Numbered from the stretch's first letter, positions 17,420 to 26,224 are shown. The stretch is 64,000 nt of DNA from Burkholderia sp052045245 (GCF_052045245.1 NZ_JBQEON010000001.1:343651-407650), one strand, 5' to 3'. The notes: generated from the sequence alone by a model not told the origin. Made by a program: numbers and translations.

Positions 17420-17824
17420 ATGTTCCAGTCATCCGCATTCGATCCCGAGCAACCCGGCTTCAACCCCGCCCACTTCGAGCGTGCCGCGCAGCGGGCGGTC
17501 GTCGACCTGCAGCGTGTCGCCGGCGGCCCCGCGCAACGCGCGCTCGGCCTGCGGCGCCGCACGCATCCAGCGGCCGCCCGCACGATGAGCTGGCAGGCGC
17601 TGCTGAACATCGAGGAGCTCGCCTTCTCGAATACCGGTTTCCTGAGCCGCAACGACCCGACGGTCGTCGACGCGTTCATCCGCCTGCGCGACAGCCGCCT
17701 GGTTGCCGCGGACGTCGAGGAGCCCGTCGACTGGCGTCGCGACGACGACGACCTGCCGGCCATCTATCTGATCGTCAAGGCGATGCTCGAAGCGGAAGCG
17801 GAAGAACGGGCCGAAGCGGCCTGA
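17420..17824 (+). CDS. Uncharacterised protein, probably SOS-regulated
   Basis: A 134-residue soluble protein that I do not recognise. It has a basic N-terminal half (RALGLRRRTHPAAARTMSWQ), a hydrophobic/helical middle (LLNIEELAFSNTGFLSRNDPT) and a strongly acidic C-terminus (DWRRDDDDLPAIYLIVKAML, then EAEAEERAEAA). No signal peptide, membrane segment or known catalytic motif is visible. The start at 17420 follows GTGAGGCGACC, giving a usable ribosome-binding site (GAGG). The upstream LexA box is the main functional clue: it suggests induction after DNA damage. It does not look like SulA, ImuA, DinB or RecN. Its role is open. Confidence 0.72.
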   Translation: MFQSSAFDPEQPGFNPAHFERAAQRAVVDLQRVAGGPAQRALGLRRRTHPAAARTMSWQALLNIEELAFSNTGFLSRNDPTVVDAFIRLRDSRLVAADVEEPVDWRRDDDDLPAIYLIVKAMLEAEAEERAEAA

Positions 17825-17987
17825 CGCGCGCCGGCCGGCGGCGGATCGCTATCTGCCGGGATCGCGTCGCCACGTTGCAGGGCGACGCCGTCCATTCGTT
17901 CGACGCAGGTCGGCATGCCCGCGCATGCCGCCAGCATCAGCGGGCGCAAGGCCGCGAGTCGCCGCCGCACGGCCCCTTCGCCTCACG

Positions 17988-18016
17988 ACCGGCCTCACCA
18001 CCGGCCTCACCACCGG
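17988..18016. repeat. 12 bp tandem repeat, 2.4 copies
   Basis: ACCGGCCTCACC is repeated at 17988-17999 and 18000-18011, and followed by ACCGG. It lies just downstream of the fadH stop codon and 160 bp after the SOS-linked gene. It has no evident function. Confidence 0.6.
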
Positions 18017-18029
18017 AAGCGACAGCCCG

Positions 18030-20063
18030 TTACAACCGCGCCGCCAGCCGCGAGCCCTGGTCGATCGCCCGCTTCGCATCGAGTTCGGCAGCCAGTTCCG
18101 CGCCACCGATCAGGTGCACCGAGCGTCCGGCTGCCTGCAGCGGCGCGAGCAACGCACGCTGCGGTTCCTGCCCCGTGCACAGCACGATCGTGTCGGCTTC
18201 GATCAGTTCATGGCCGGTGCGCTGCTCGCCGTACGACACGTGCAGCCCGCACGCATCGATCCGCTCGTAGTTCACGCCGCCGATCATCTTCACCTGCTTC
18301 ATCTTCAGCGTCGCGCGATGAATCCAGCCCGTCGTCTTGCCAAGGCCCTTGCCGAGCGGCGCGGCCTTGCGCTGCAGCAGCGTCACGTCGCGCGCGGGCG
18401 CCGCAACCTGCGCGCGCGTCACGCCGCCGCGCGTCGCGGCCGGATCGGTCACGCCCCACTCCGCTTTCCATTCTTCCAGATCGAGCGTCGGCGACGCGCC
18501 GTCCAGCACCAGATACTCGGCGACGTCGAAGCCGATGCCGCCCGCGCCGACCACGGCAACACGCCGGCCGACCGGCTGCCGGCCGGTGAGCACGTCGATA
18601 TAGCTGAGCACGTTCGGTCCGTCCTGCCCGGGAATCTTCGGGTCGCGCGGCGCGACGCCGGTCGCGAGCACGATCTCGTCGTAGCCACCCGCGATCAGGT
18701 CGCTCGCGTCGACGCGACGATTCAACTGCAGGTTCACGCCGGTCAGTTCGACCTGGCGGCCGAAGTAACGCAGCGCTTCGTCGAACTCCTCCTTGCCCGG
18801 AATCCGCTTCGCCAGGTTGAACTGGCCGCCGATCTCCGCCGCGCTGTCGAACAGGTCGACGCGATGGCCGCGCTGCGCGAGCACGGTCGAGCAGGCGAGC
18901 CCGGCCGGCCCGGCACCGACCACCGCGATGCGCTTCGGCTGCTGCACGCGTACATAGATCAGCTCCGTCTCGTGGCAGGCGCGCGGGTTCAGCAGGCATG
19001 ACGCGATCTTGTTCTTGAACGCATGGTCGAGGCACGCCTGGTTGCAGCCGATGCAGGTGTTGATCTCGTCGGCGCGGCCCTGCGCGGCCTTGACGACGAA
19101 CTCGGCATCCGCGAGCAGCGGGCGCGCCATCGACACCATGTCCGCGCAGCCGTCCGCGAGAATCTGCTCGGCCACTTCGGGCCGGTTGATCCGGTTGGTC
19201 GTCACGAGCGGGATGCCGACCTCGCCCGTCATCTTCTTCGTCACCCATGCGAACGCGCCGCGCGGCACGGAGGTCGCGATCGTCGGCACGCGCGCCTCGT
19301 GCCAGCCGATCCCCGTGTTGATGATGGTCGCGCCCGCGCGCTCGACCGCCTTCGCGAGCTGCACGGTCTCGCGCCAGTCGCTGCCGTCCGGGATCAGGTC
19401 GAGCATCGACAGCCGGTAGATCAGGATGAAGTCGCGCCCGACCGCTTCGCGCGTACGCTCGATGATCTCGATCGGCAGGCGAATGCGATTCTCGTACGAG
19501 CCGCCCCACTGATCGCTGCGCTTGTTCGTGTGCATCGAGATGAACTGGTTGATCAGGTAGCCCTCGGAGCCCATGATCTCGACGCCGTCGTAGCCGGCCT
19601 CGCGTGCGAGCTGCGCGCAGCGGACGAACGCGCGGATCTGCCGCTCGACACCGCGCGCGCCGAGTTCGTGCGGCGCGAACGGCGAGATCGGCGACTTGAT
19701 CTTCGTCGGCGCGACCGCGAACGGGTGGTAGCCATAGCGGCCGGTATGCAGGATCTGCAGCGCGATCTTGCCGTCGTCCGCATGCACGGCGTCGGTGATC
19801 ACGCGATGGCGCCGCGCGCCGGCCGACGTCATCAGCGTGCCGCCGAACGGCTTGGTCCAGCCGGCCACGTTCGGCGCGAAGCCGCCGGTCACGATCAGGC
19901 CGACGCCACCGCGCGCGCGTTCGGCGAAATAGTCGGCGAGGCGCGGCAGTGTCTTGCGGCTGTCCTCGAGGCCCGTGTGCATCGAGCCCATCAGCACGCG
20001 GTTCTTCAGCGTGGTGAAACCGAGATCGAGCGGCGCGAGCAGATGGGGGAAAGAGGTCGTCAT
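18030..20063 (-). CDS. fadH: NADPH-dependent 2,4-dienoyl-CoA reductase
   Basis: A 677-residue flavoprotein of the old-yellow-enzyme/FadH family that reduces 2,4-dienoyl-CoA during breakdown of unsaturated fatty acids. Domain 1 is an FMN TIM barrel with the likely acid Tyr169 (SEGYL) and His255 (GIGWHEARVP). The [4Fe-4S] ligands are Cys337, Cys340, Cys344 and Cys356 (CIGCNQACLDH and SCLLNP). Domain 2 binds FAD (VVGAGPAGLACS, near 377) and NADPH (VAVVGAGGIGFDVAEYL). Its length matches E. coli FadH (about 670). It is divergent from an AraC-type regulator 103 bp away. Confidence 0.93.
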   Translation of the reverse strand: MTTSFPHLLAPLDLGFTTLKNRVLMGSMHTGLEDSRKTLPRLADYFAERARGGVGLIVTGGFAPNVAGWTKPFGGTLMTSAGARRHRVITDAVHADDGKIALQILHTGRYGYHPFAVAPTKIKSPISPFAPHELGARGVERQIRAFVRCAQLAREAGYDGVEIMGSEGYLINQFISMHTNKRSDQWGGSYENRIRLPIEIIERTREAVGRDFILIYRLSMLDLIPDGSDWRETVQLAKAVERAGATIINTGIGWHEARVPTIATSVPRGAFAWVTKKMTGEVGIPLVTTNRINRPEVAEQILADGCADMVSMARPLLADAEFVVKAAQGRADEINTCIGCNQACLDHAFKNKIASCLLNPRACHETELIYVRVQQPKRIAVVGAGPAGLACSTVLAQRGHRVDLFDSAAEIGGQFNLAKRIPGKEEFDEALRYFGRQVELTGVNLQLNRRVDASDLIAGGYDEIVLATGVAPRDPKIPGQDGPNVLSYIDVLTGRQPVGRRVAVVGAGGIGFDVAEYLVLDGASPTLDLEEWKAEWGVTDPAATRGGVTRAQVAAPARDVTLLQRKAAPLGKGLGKTTGWIHRATLKMKQVKMIGGVNYERIDACGLHVSYGEQRTGHELIEADTIVLCTGQEPQRALLAPLQAAGRSVHLIGGAELAAELDAKRAIDQGSRLAARL

Positions 20064-20166
20064 GATGATCCTGCCGGTAAGCGATGGGTGTCATCGTAGG
20101 CCGCCCGCCGCCTTGAACGTGAGGGGGCAAACAGCCATAATGCTTGTCATTTCCGGCCAAAAAGAC

Positions 20167-21222
20167 ATGACCTCCCTGCCACGCAAGGACCACCTCGGGC
20201 TACGCCGGCCGACGATTCCGGTCGCCTATACGCGCCTGCTGCTGCAGGCGCTGGCCGCGCGCGGCGTTGATCTGGCCGCGGTGCGCGCGGGCACCGGGCT
20301 GCGCGACGCGGTGTTGGCCGAACCGGACGCGCGCGTCGCGCCGACGCAATGGGGCCGGCTCGTGCTCAACGCGATCGAGATCGGCGGCGATCCGGGCATC
20401 GGGCTCGCGTTCGGGCTGCTGCTGAAACCGACCGTGCACGGCTTCCTCGGCTACGCCACGCTGACCGCGCGGGACATCCGCGACGCATTGGTCGTCACGC
20501 ACCGCTACTTCCGGATGCGCAACCGTCAATATCGGCTGACCTATGCGGAAGACGAACACGGCGCGACGCTCGAACTGCACGGCGTGCAGACGAGCCCCGT
20601 GCTGCAGCATCACGTGATGTTCGAGTTCGTGCTGACGGGGCTCGCGCAAAATATTTCGCAGTGGTCCGGGCGCGCGTCGCCGCCGATCGCGCTGCGCTTC
20701 ACGTGGCCGGAACCCGGCTATTTCGCGCGCTATCGCGATCAGTTGCCGCCGGTCGAATTCGGCTGCGCGGCGAATGCGCTGTGGATCGCGCGCGACGTGC
20801 TGGACTGGCCGCTGCCGCTCGCCGACGACGTCGCGCACCGGCAGGCGCTCGTGCAGGTCGAGCGCGAGTATGCGCAGGTGCGCCAGGAGGAAGGCGATCT
20901 CGTCGAGCGCGTGCGCGCTGAACTGGCGCGCACGGCCGGCGACTATTCGAGCCCGGAGGCGCTCGCCGACGCCCTGCTCGTATCGACGCGCACGTTGCGG
21001 CGCCGGCTCGAGGAAGCCGGATGGAGCTACCGGCAACTGCTCGACGAAGCGCGGTTTCGCGACGCGAAGCAGTTGCTCGCGGCATCGGACCTCGACCTGA
21101 AGACGATCGCCGAGCGGCTGCAATTCACCGACCCGGCGAATTTCACGCGGGCGTTCCGACGGTGGGCCGGGCAGACGCCGAGTGCCTATCGGGAAGCGGC
21201 GGCGGGCACGGCGCTCGAATGA
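20167..21222 (+). CDS. AraC-family regulator with Arabinose_bd-type sensor domain
   Basis: A 351-residue regulator of the OruR/ArgR-like AraC group. The N-terminal two thirds is an Arabinose_bd-type domain (VAYTRLLLQALAARGVDLAA, HGFLGYATLTARDIRDAL). The C-terminal HTH pair includes SPEALADALLVSTRTLRRRL and LKTIAERLQFTDPANFTRAF, followed by RRWAGQTPSAYR. It is divergent from fadH and probably controls it; a fatty-acid-related inducer is a guess. ATG 20167 gives the family-like start, and ATG 20140 in the same frame is possible. Neither has a strong ribosome-binding site. Confidence 0.83.
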   Translation: MTSLPRKDHLGLRRPTIPVAYTRLLLQALAARGVDLAAVRAGTGLRDAVLAEPDARVAPTQWGRLVLNAIEIGGDPGIGLAFGLLLKPTVHGFLGYATLTARDIRDALVVTHRYFRMRNRQYRLTYAEDEHGATLELHGVQTSPVLQHHVMFEFVLTGLAQNISQWSGRASPPIALRFTWPEPGYFARYRDQLPPVEFGCAANALWIARDVLDWPLPLADDVAHRQALVQVEREYAQVRQEEGDLVERVRAELARTAGDYSSPEALADALLVSTRTLRRRLEEAGWSYRQLLDEARFRDAKQLLAASDLDLKTIAERLQFTDPANFTRAFRRWAGQTPSAYREAAAGTALE

Positions 21223-21323
21223 CGGGAAAACGCGGGCGGCGCCGCGCGCCGGGCCTGCACATCACTTCATCGGTATGATGAATGCCACGTCAACGTGATA
21301 CGGGCCGACGCCCACTTTCAGCC

Positions 21324-21869
21324 ATGCGCAATCACACCACCGTGATCGAGTCGACGATCGACCGTATCGATACGAATCTCATCCGTATCGCGGCCAATAC
21401 CAACCAGGTGCCGCTTTATCGCCTGACGATGCAGGACACCTGCTACTTCATCGCAGCGGGCGACGTCGATGCAGAAGCGTTCAAGCAGATCGATAGGCTC
21501 CAGCCCGGCATGCCGGTAAGCGCGTGCATTTTCGACGATCATGGCCGTCGCAGAATCGCGTGGATCGTCAGCAACGATCTGGCGATTCCACCCTACGACG
21601 CGCTCGCGCAGAGGGAACACAACCTGTCGCTGCTCACGTGGGCATCGTGCGTGTTCGTGCTGAGCCTGCTGATCGGCAGCGCCGCGTTCAACGGCGGCTG
21701 GGCACTCGTCTTCGCACTGACCGTGTTCGTCAGCATCATCAGCCTGCTGGGCACGCTGATCGCGATCGGCGGCTTGTCCGAACTGGTGTTCCGGCCGCAA
21801 CGGCGCGAAGCCCAGGAAAAGTGGCAATGCCAGCCGCCCCGACTCACGTTCGAACGGAGCAACGTATGA
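21324..21869 (+). CDS. Unknown two-TM membrane protein, first of a coupled pair
   Basis: A 181-residue protein with an N-terminal soluble part of about 100 residues (CYFIAAGDVDAEAF at 40-53), then two membrane helices at about 103-121 (LLTWASCVFVLSLLIGSA) and 126-150. A basic tail follows (FRPQRREAQEKW). I do not recognise a family. The gene overlaps the next one by 4 bp (ATGA), and the two products share the layout of soluble domain plus two helices and a similar F-[IV]-x-AGD motif. They are probably diverged paralogues that act together at the inner membrane. Confidence 0.65.
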   Translation: MRNHTTVIESTIDRIDTNLIRIAANTNQVPLYRLTMQDTCYFIAAGDVDAEAFKQIDRLQPGMPVSACIFDDHGRRRIAWIVSNDLAIPPYDALAQREHNLSLLTWASCVFVLSLLIGSAAFNGGWALVFALTVFVSIISLLGTLIAIGGLSELVFRPQRREAQEKWQCQPPRLTFERSNV

Positions 21870-22468
21870 CGGATCGTTCCATGCGAATCGCGTCCGGCTG
21901 CGTGACGTCCGTCGGCCAGAAGACGATCAGTACGAAGGTATGGAGCAACAACCTCGGCTGGACGACGCAGAGCATCGAAGAGATCGAGCTTCGACTCGAC
22001 GCATTCGATGCGCCGCTCACGCTCCGGACAGGCGGGACGCGCAACCTGTTCGTCGTTGCAGGCGACCGGCTGCATGTCGCGTATGCCGAGGGCCGCGATA
22101 GTCTCGCGATCTACGGCATCCACAACGTGACCGACGGTTCGATCTATCTCGTTCGTCCCGCACGCGTCGCCAGCGCCCGAACCGATGTCATCGCGACGAT
22201 CGGCATTCTGATCGCCGTGGCGTTCGCCATCGGCATCATGTCGGTGCTACAAGGCAGCACGAACGGCATGCTCGACATCTTTGCGTGGTTTGGCGGAACC
22301 GCACTCGGCTTCTTCGTGCTGAGCGCGATCCTGCGTTCGGCGTTCGGCCTGATTGGCTGGCCCGAAATCCGGCGGCTCAAGCAGCCAGGCGGCAGACGCG
22401 AGATGAATGCGGCAAAACATGCGCTGTCGCTCACCGCGGACGATGCGCCGCGCATCCGCTTCCTCTGA
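21866..22468 (+). CDS. Unknown two-TM membrane protein, second of a coupled pair
   Basis: A 200-residue protein whose ATG at 21866 overlaps the stop of the preceding gene (ATGA), so translation is coupled. Residues 1-105 are soluble and beta-rich, with LFVVAGDRLHVAYAE at 61-75. Hydrophobic helices lie at about 108-128 (DVIATIGILIAVAFAIGIMS) and 136-158. The soluble part resembles that of its partner in the AGD segment and predicted strands. It has no catalytic motif and no recognised family. It ends 20 bp before the convergent aconitase X small-subunit gene. Confidence 0.65.
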   Translation: MTDRSMRIASGCVTSVGQKTISTKVWSNNLGWTTQSIEEIELRLDAFDAPLTLRTGGTRNLFVVAGDRLHVAYAEGRDSLAIYGIHNVTDGSIYLVRPARVASARTDVIATIGILIAVAFAIGIMSVLQGSTNGMLDIFAWFGGTALGFFVLSAILRSAFGLIGWPEIRRLKQPGGRREMNAAKHALSLTADDAPRIRFL

Positions 22469-22488
22469 ACCGACGAGCGCGCGATGCG

Positions 22489-22932
22489 TCAGCCGCCTAT
22501 ACCAATGCGCGCACCGCCCTCCCCCGCCTCGATCCGCACCTCGCCGTTCGCGGCGACGATCGCGTCGTACACGGCATCCGTCACGCACACCACCGGCACC
22601 GCGATCGCATACAGCTCCGCAGCGACGATCGCGCCGATCGAGATGATCAGGTCGCGCTCCTTCAGCACGATCCCGACCGGCCCCGTGCCGTTGCGCACCG
22701 CTTCCGCGAGCACGCTGCTGCTCGAACTCGAGCCCTTCGCGTGCGGCATCACCATGATCCGGCCGGCCAGGCTCGCGCCGGCCTGCGGATGCCCGCGATC
22801 GACGATCCGCCCCGCGCCCGAGTCGTAGCCGCCCCAGAAACTGAGCGGCTTGTCGAGCACGATCGTGTTCGCGCATGCGCTGCCCGGCACGAGCGTGTCG
22901 CCCGTCAGTTGCCCGTTCGTTGCGTCAGTCAT
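22489..22932 (-). CDS. Aconitase X swivel-domain (small) subunit, DUF126
   Basis: A 147-residue DUF126/aconitase X 'swivel' protein, small subunit of a two-subunit AcnX enzyme. LDKPLSFWGGYDSGAGRIVD and RGHPQAGASLAGRIMVMPHA are the conserved segments, followed by GSSSSSSVLAEAVRNGTGP with the serine loop typical of the family. The start ATG at 22932 overlaps the large-subunit stop by 8 bp, so the subunits are translationally coupled. Bacterial two-subunit AcnX proteins have been shown to be cis-3-hydroxy-L-proline dehydratases; that is the best functional guess here. Confidence 0.85.
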   Translation of the reverse strand: MTDATNGQLTGDTLVPGSACANTIVLDKPLSFWGGYDSGAGRIVDRGHPQAGASLAGRIMVMPHAKGSSSSSSVLAEAVRNGTGPVGIVLKERDLIISIGAIVAAELYAIAVPVVCVTDAVYDAIVAANGEVRIEAGEGGARIGIGG

Positions 22933-24172
22933 CGAATCGCACCTTGCCTTCGAACGCGGAGCGCACGCACTCGCGCATGCTGCCGTACGCCACCGTGACG
23001 CCGATGTTCGCCGGCGCATACGATGCCCATTTCCCCGAGTTGGTCATCACCAGGCCCGACAGTTGCTTCATCACCGGCGTGATGTACGTGCAGGTGTCGA
23101 CGACGATCTGGATGCCGCGCGCATCGAATTTCGACGCGAGCCCGAGCTCGCCCAGTTCCCACAGGATGAAGCGGCTCGTGTTCACGTAGAAATCGCACTT
23201 CGGCTTGCCGTCGAACCGGTCGAGCAGCGCGTCGAGCGTGCGGAATTCGGCCAGCGAGAAATGCGGCGTGCCGAGCGCGACCGCGACGAGCGCATCGCCC
23301 GCCGAGCCATGATTCAGCGTGCGACGAATCTCGTCGAGATCGGCCATCGCGACGTCGACCGTGCGTTCGGCGGCGCGACCATGCAACGCGGCATCGAGCG
23401 TCGGCGCCTCGGGCGTGACGCCCACCGCATGGAACAGCGCGACCGCGCCGCTCGATGCGGCGGCCGCGCCGAGTGCCTTGAGTTCGTCTTCGCTGGTGTC
23501 CGCGGGCAGCCCGACGATCGCCGGTACGATCGCGCCGGCGATCCTGCCGATCAGCAGCCCAAGCGCCGCGAAATAGATGTCGCGCGACGGCCGGCCGCCG
23601 AAGTCCGGCGCGTTGAACACGATCCGCGCCGCGCGATTCGCCTCCACGTGCAGCCCCGCATACGGCGCGCGGCCGGTGATCGCGGCGGCCAGATCGAGAA
23701 AGTCGCCGTAGCGGCTGGTGCGCGCACCGAGCACCGAATTGGCGAACACGATCGCATTCGATTCGGCCCATGCGATCTGCTCACCGAGACGCGGACGATT
23801 CTTCAGCTGATACGGCGCGCACGTGAAACTCGATTCGCAGCCGAGTTGCAGGTGCGCATCCATCAGGCGCTGCGCGTCGCGCTGGATCGTGCGGTCGCCG
23901 TGATAGAGCTCGGGATGGATCAGGTCGAGCGACCCGACGTTCAGCGTGGTCGGCACCGCGACTTGCGCGCCGGTGTCGACGAAATACTCGACGAAGTCGA
24001 GGCTCGTCTGGCCGTGGTAAAGACAGCCGTCGATATGCGCGGACGTGATGTCGATCAGGTGCGGCGCCGACATGACTTCGGCCGTGCGCGCGACGATCCG
24101 CATCGCGCGCGCGACGCCGTCGCCGAATGCGCCGCGCAACATCGCGTCGTCGCGCTCGCTCAACTGCAGCAT
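22925..24172 (-). CDS. Aconitase X catalytic (large) subunit
   Basis: A 415-residue aconitase X large subunit that should hold an Fe-S cluster and dehydrate a hydroxy acid, probably cis-3-hydroxy-L-proline. Recognisable segments are LIDITSAHIDGCLYHGQ near 38-54, CAPYQLKNRPRLGEQIAWAE, FANSVLGARTSRYGDF and the C-terminal LVMTNSGKWASYAPA. It begins the two-gene acnX operon, with a MarR gene 69 bp upstream on the same strand and a LysR gene divergent beyond that. No transporter or Delta1-pyrroline-2-carboxylate reductase lies next to it, so the pathway is not closed within the window. Confidence 0.82.
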   Translation of the reverse strand: MLQLSERDDAMLRGAFGDGVARAMRIVARTAEVMSAPHLIDITSAHIDGCLYHGQTSLDFVEYFVDTGAQVAVPTTLNVGSLDLIHPELYHGDRTIQRDAQRLMDAHLQLGCESSFTCAPYQLKNRPRLGEQIAWAESNAIVFANSVLGARTSRYGDFLDLAAAITGRAPYAGLHVEANRAARIVFNAPDFGGRPSRDIYFAALGLLIGRIAGAIVPAIVGLPADTSEDELKALGAAAASSGAVALFHAVGVTPEAPTLDAALHGRAAERTVDVAMADLDEIRRTLNHGSAGDALVAVALGTPHFSLAEFRTLDALLDRFDGKPKCDFYVNTSRFILWELGELGLASKFDARGIQIVVDTCTYITPVMKQLSGLVMTNSGKWASYAPANIGVTVAYGSMRECVRSAFEGKVRFDD

Positions 24173-24241
24173 GGGGGGTGCTCCTCGTGTCTCGTCCGGT
24201 GGATCCGGATCGCCTTTGCAATACTACCGTGCGCGCCGGGC

Positions 24242-24670
24242 CTAGCGCATCGCCGTCAGGCTGAACAGCTCGTCACGCAGCGCCTTGGCCCGGCCGCGGC
24301 CGAACTGCGTCTCGAACTCGTCCTGCGCGGCCTGCCACGCGACTTTCGCCTGCGCATAGGTGCGCTCGCCGAGCTTCGTCAGGCTGAGCGCATGCGCGCG
24401 CGCATCATGCTCGGACGCCGCCGCGGCGACGAATCCGTCGCGCTGCAGCGGCTTCAGCGCGCGCAACAGCGTCGTGCGATCCATCACCAGCGTATCGGCG
24501 AGCTCGCTCATCACCAGCCCGGGCCGGTGCGACAGGTTCGCCATGATCGAGAACTGCGCGGGCGTGACCCCGACCGGGGCCAGATGCCGCTCGTAGCGTT
24601 GCGTGACGAAGCGCGCCGCCTGACGCAGCGCGAGGCAATTGCAGGCCTGGGCCATCTGGAGATCGTTCAT
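24242..24670 (-). CDS. MarR-family regulator (first of two paralogues)
   Basis: A 142-residue MarR winged-helix regulator. The recognition region includes GVTPAQFSIMANLSHRPGLV and MSELADTLVMDRTTLLRALK, with the wing DGFVAAAASEHDARAHALSL. It closely resembles the second MarR at 25790 (both read LALRQAAR or FAVRQAAR and RYER or FYER near the start), so they are local paralogues. It is divergent from a LysR gene. The 91 bp between holds a copy of the motif TATGTGCA(T/C)ATGCA that recurs before the other MarR and before emrA. It may be co-transcribed with the acnX genes downstream. Confidence 0.85.
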   Translation of the reverse strand: MNDLQMAQACNCLALRQAARFVTQRYERHLAPVGVTPAQFSIMANLSHRPGLVMSELADTLVMDRTTLLRALKPLQRDGFVAAAASEHDARAHALSLTKLGERTYAQAKVAWQAAQDEFETQFGRGRAKALRDELFSLTAMR

Positions 24671-24683
24671 GACCGGCAATTTA

Positions 24684-24697
24684 TATGTGCATATGCA
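24684..24697. promoter_or_regulatory. Shared MarR-type operator, copy 1
   Basis: TATGTGCATATGCA lies in the marR/lysR divergent promoter region, 14 bp upstream of the MarR start. It is nearly palindromic (ATGTGCATAT core) and matches copies at 25781 and 26264. Confidence 0.6.
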
Positions 24698-24761
24698 TAA
24701 AGTCAATGTACACTCCGCCGTAACGGCGCCGGCGGCCGGCCACCGCGTCAAGGAGACGGAC

Positions 24762-25682
24762 ATGGACTACATCGACAAGCTGCGGATTTTCCGGTCGGTG
24801 GTGGAAACGCGCAGCTTCACGCGCGCGGCCGACATGCACGGCCTCGCACGGCCGGTGGTGTCGCGGGCGGTCGCGGATCTGGAGGCGCGCTTCGGCAGCC
24901 GCTTGCTGCACCGGACCACGCGCCAGGTGTCGCTGACCGAAACCGCCGAGCGCATCTACGAACGCTGCGCGGCCGTGCTCGACGAACTCGATTCGCTGGA
25001 AGCACAGGCGCAATCCCATACGCGCGAACCCGAGGGGCTGCTGCGCCTCGTCGCGCATACAACGGCCGCGCTGAACCGGCTCGTGCCGCTGATCGCCGGC
25101 TTCAAGGCCGCGCATCCGAAGGTGCGCCTCGACGTCACGCTGACCGAGCGCCCGGTCGACCTCGTCGGCGAAGGCTACGACATCGGCATCGTCGTGCCGT
25201 ACATGTTGACGAGCGAGACGACCGTCGTGCGGCTGGTCGAACGCATCCCGGTGGTGATCGTCGCGACGCCTGCGTATCTGCGCACGCATCCGCGCCCGGC
25301 AACGCCAGCCGAGCTCGCCGGGCACGCGTTCGTGCCGATGTCGCCGTCGCTGCGCCGGCCCGCGCTGTCGTTTCGTGTCGACGGCGATTTGCTGACCGTG
25401 CCGTTGAACTTCGACATCGCGTCGAACAGCCCCGTCTTCAATCGCGAAATGGTGATGCACGACTTCGGCATCGGCGTCGTGCCGAGAACGCTCGTCGAGG
25501 TCGAACTCGCGTCGGGCGCGCTCGTGCAGTTGCTCGAAGGCGCCGATCTCGTCGACGCGTTCGTCGAAATCAAGCTCGCTTACGCCAACCGCGCGCTGCT
25601 GCCGGCGAAGGTCAAGGCGTTCATCGACTACACGGCCGCGTACTGTGACCACGAAGGCGGGATTGTTCCCGCCGCGGCCTGA
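24762..25682 (+). CDS. LysR-family regulator (CrgA/DsdC-like branch)
   Basis: A 306-residue LysR regulator starting MDYIDKLRIFRSVVETRSFT, with AAGGAG 8 nt before the ATG. The HTH covers SFTRAADMHGLARPVVSRAV. The effector part has VRLDVTLTERPVDLVGEGYD, the form typical of the large single-family LysR branch that includes CrgA and PtxR-like proteins. It is divergent from the MarR-acnX genes, which are its most likely targets, and lies upstream of the second marR and the efflux operon, which are also candidates. Confidence 0.82.
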   Translation: MDYIDKLRIFRSVVETRSFTRAADMHGLARPVVSRAVADLEARFGSRLLHRTTRQVSLTETAERIYERCAAVLDELDSLEAQAQSHTREPEGLLRLVAHTTAALNRLVPLIAGFKAAHPKVRLDVTLTERPVDLVGEGYDIGIVVPYMLTSETTVVRLVERIPVVIVATPAYLRTHPRPATPAELAGHAFVPMSPSLRRPALSFRVDGDLLTVPLNFDIASNSPVFNREMVMHDFGIGVVPRTLVEVELASGALVQLLEGADLVDAFVEIKLAYANRALLPAKVKAFIDYTAAYCDHEGGIVPAAA

Positions 25683-25780
25683 TCCGGCGCGAAAACGCGC
25701 CGTCCGGCCATCGATTGGTACAGCCACGGCACCAATCTGATCCTGCGCCGCCGCTCGCTTCGCCTCGCCGTGCCACCTAA

Positions 25781-25794
25781 TATGTGCACATGCA
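25781..25794. promoter_or_regulatory. Shared MarR-type operator, copy 2
   Basis: TATGTGCACATGCA contains the perfect 10 bp palindrome ATGTGCACAT. It overlaps the candidate start codons of the second MarR, so binding would block its own expression. Confidence 0.62.
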
Positions 25795-26224
25795 CACGAC
25801 CAAGCTTACCGATGACGATTGCTTCGCGGTTCGGCAAGCCGCACGGCGGGTCTCGCAGTTCTACGAGCGCTATCTGTCGCGGGCGGGCGTCACGCCGTCG
25901 CAGTACAGCATTCTCGCGCTGCTGCGGGAGCGCCCGGGCCTGACGATGGCGACGCTGTCGGCCGCCCTGGTGATCGAGCGCACGGCGCTGCTGCGGGCCC
26001 TCAAGCCGCTGATCGGCGCGGCGCTGGTGACGGGCCGGATCGAGCCGCGTTGCCGCCGCCAGACGTTCGCGCTGACCGCGCACGGCGAAACGAAGATCGC
26101 CGACGCGCATGCGCACTGGCTCGCCGCACAGCAAGCGTTCGAGCAGCGGTTCGGGTCGGCCCGCGCGGCCCGCCTCAGAGACGAATTGTTCCGGATTACG
26201 CACAACCTGCCGGAGCGCGATTGA
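25790..26224 (+). CDS. MarR-family regulator (second paralogue, efflux operon)
   Basis: A 144-residue MarR regulator located 64 bp upstream of emrA and in the same direction, so it is likely the local repressor of the pump (EmrR-like role). The winged helix spans GVTPSQYSILALLRERPGLT and MATLSAALVIERTALLRALK, with the basic wing RIEPRCRRQTFALT. The start may be ATG 25790 or the in-frame GTG 25784; both sit inside the palindrome ATGTGCACAT. No Shine-Dalgarno sequence is clear, so a leaderless transcript is possible. Confidence 0.82.
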   Translation: MHTTKLTDDDCFAVRQAARRVSQFYERYLSRAGVTPSQYSILALLRERPGLTMATLSAALVIERTALLRALKPLIGAALVTGRIEPRCRRQTFALTAHGETKIADAHAHWLAAQQAFEQRFGSARAARLRDELFRITHNLPERD

